From positions 682,001-746,000 of the forward strand of contig CAVWGP010000011.1 in NCBI GenBank assembly GCA_963754645.1: a DNA stretch of 64,000 bases, given 5' to 3'. Of this stretch, positions 63,201 to 64,000 are shown one piece after another. Position 1 is the stretch's first letter; each line of letters begins with the position of its first letter. Made by a program: the position numbers and the translations under genes. The DNA comes from CAVWGP01 sp963754645. Lineage in GTDB: Bacteria; Pseudomonadota; Alphaproteobacteria; Bin65. Under the pieces are notes generated by a model. The model was not told where the DNA came from and did no database searches. It saw only the letters and a list, made by a program, of their open reading frames with translations.

Positions 63201-64000
63201 ATGCGTGGGATTCGTGCGTTTATGCTATTGGCGGCGCTCACGGTCGCGGCTTCGGCCGTCGCGCAACCGGTGAAAATCCGTGTCGGCCACGGCGTCGCGG
63301 TCGAGGAACAGCTTTGGCTGATGAAGGCCAAACCCGATATCACGCCCAACCAGGGCAAGGCCTATACGCTGGAATTCACGCTGTTCCGCGGCACCGACAC
63401 GCGCTTCAAGGCCTATGAGGCTGGCGAGCTCGACATCCTGACCTCGAGCGGCTCCTCGGCCCTCGTCGCCGCGTCGCAGGGCCTCACCTTCAAAGCCGTC
63501 GCCTCGGTGAGCCGCGAAAGCCGCAAGGGTTTTCACACGCAATATTTCGTCAAGGCCGATTCGCCGATCAAGACCGTGGCCGATCTCAAGGGCAAGATCG
63601 TCGGCAACAATGCCGCGCGCTCCTCGATCGAGCTGTGGGCGCGCCTCGCGATCGCCAAGGCCGGCTTGAACCCGGATCGCGACGTGACATGGGCGGTGCT
63701 GCCGTTCCCGGCGCAAGGCGAAGCGCTGCGCTCGGGCAAAATCGATGTCGGCGCGTTTCCGCAACCCTTCGCCGCGTTCGAGATGAAAAAGGGCGGCGTG
63801 CGCGCCCTGTTCAACTCGAAGGACGCCGTGCCGTTCGACGAGGAACTCATCCTCATCATGGTCAAGCCGGAATTTGCCCAGCGCAATGACGCGGTGCTGC
63901 GCGCTTTCTTAGCCGATTTGAAGGCCGCGACGCGCTTCTACCTCGACAAGACCAAGGAGGCGCGCCAGGCGCTGCTCGATGCCAAGCTGGTGCAAGTCCC
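63201..64000 (+). CDS. ABC transporter substrate-binding protein, NMT1/SsuA-like (cut by window edge)
   Basis: The frame from the ATG at 63201 is open to the window edge (about 266 residues). A signal peptide (MRGIRAFMLLAALTVAASAVA) is followed by a periplasmic binding fold with VKIRVGHGVAVEEQLWLMKAK, the FRGTDTRFKAYEAGELDILTSSGSSALVAA segment and ADLKGKIVGNNAARSSIELW, the pattern of NMT1/SsuA-type solute binders. GGGAGAG lies upstream. It is the last visible gene of the importer operon. The ligand (sulfonate, nitrate, thiamine precursor or other) cannot be told. Confidence 0.9.
   Translation, partial: MRGIRAFMLLAALTVAASAVAQPVKIRVGHGVAVEEQLWLMKAKPDITPNQGKAYTLEFTLFRGTDTRFKAYEAGELDILTSSGSSALVAASQGLTFKAVASVSRESRKGFHTQYFVKADSPIKTVADLKGKIVGNNAARSSIELWARLAIAKAGLNPDRDVTWAVLPFPAQGEALRSGKIDVGAFPQPFAAFEMKKGGVRALFNSKDAVPFDEELILIMVKPEFAQRNDAVLRAFLADLKAATRFYLDKTKEARQALLDAKLVQV

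Overview
The window is chromosomal DNA of high G+C, with strong third-position G/C bias in nearly every gene. The gene families point to an alphaproteobacterium, possibly of Rhodospirillales type: a dnaA-dnaN-recF-gyrB replication cluster, dnaX-YbaB with an adjacent SRP RNA gene, a SUV3-like helicase next to an S4 protein, CarD and a 7-Fe ferredoxin, a TAXI/TRAP uptake system, and argD-argF-hslO. The genus cannot be read from the sequence. No insertion sequence, phage or CRISPR array was seen.

Layout. 1-6 kb (minus strand): a partial DUF4139 protein, recR, a secreted DUF6600 protein with a 22-residue Pro/Gly/Thr repeat, a hairpin-rich inverted repeat, YbaB, dnaX and the SRP RNA gene ffs. 6-13.6 kb: nudC, then gyrB, recF, dnaN and dnaA, all on the minus strand. 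13.6-14.6 kb: a rhodanese gene and a low-complexity intergenic region that may hold oriC. 14.6-18.5 kb: an SDR protein, an ABHD10-like hydrolase and two LPS-type glycosyltransferases. 18.6-26.1 kb: a translation cluster, thrS-infC-[PqiA-domain gene]-rpmI-rplT-pheS-pheT, with a probable AUC start for infC. 26.1-26.4 kb: an array of TGATCA-centred repeats. 26.4-30.1 kb: an FNT channel, a Gly/Cys-tailed protein, a flavin disulfide reductase, a DUF2147 protein and tRNA-Gly(CCC). 30.3-36 kb: an overlapping radical SAM / metallophosphoesterase-like pair, apaG, folE, trkH and argE. 36-40 kb (minus): argD-argF-hslO and a secreted protein. 40-52.6 kb: an ABC-2 permease, TldD, a retropepsin-like protease, a TAXI/TRAP transporter with a DUF924 gene, aconitase, a nitroreductase and secreted proteins including a DUF1223 protein. 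52.6-60 kb: a large histidine kinase, the helicase/S4/TerC genes, carD and fdxA. 60.2-64 kb: a DUF938 protein and a NitT/TauT-type ABC importer with two different permeases; its binding protein runs off the window.

The most important caution is that pheS, pheT, argD and a DUF2147 gene contain eleven single-base shifts, eight of them packed into pheST. These genes are otherwise well preserved and pheST and argD are core genes, so sequence error is the first explanation. However, in five cases where the extra base can be placed exactly, it lies precisely between two codons. The best candidates for little-described biology are the radical SAM / altered-ligand phosphoesterase pair (30.3-32.1 kb), the TGATCA repeat array (26.1-26.3 kb) and the hairpin-rich inverted repeat (3.35-3.54 kb).
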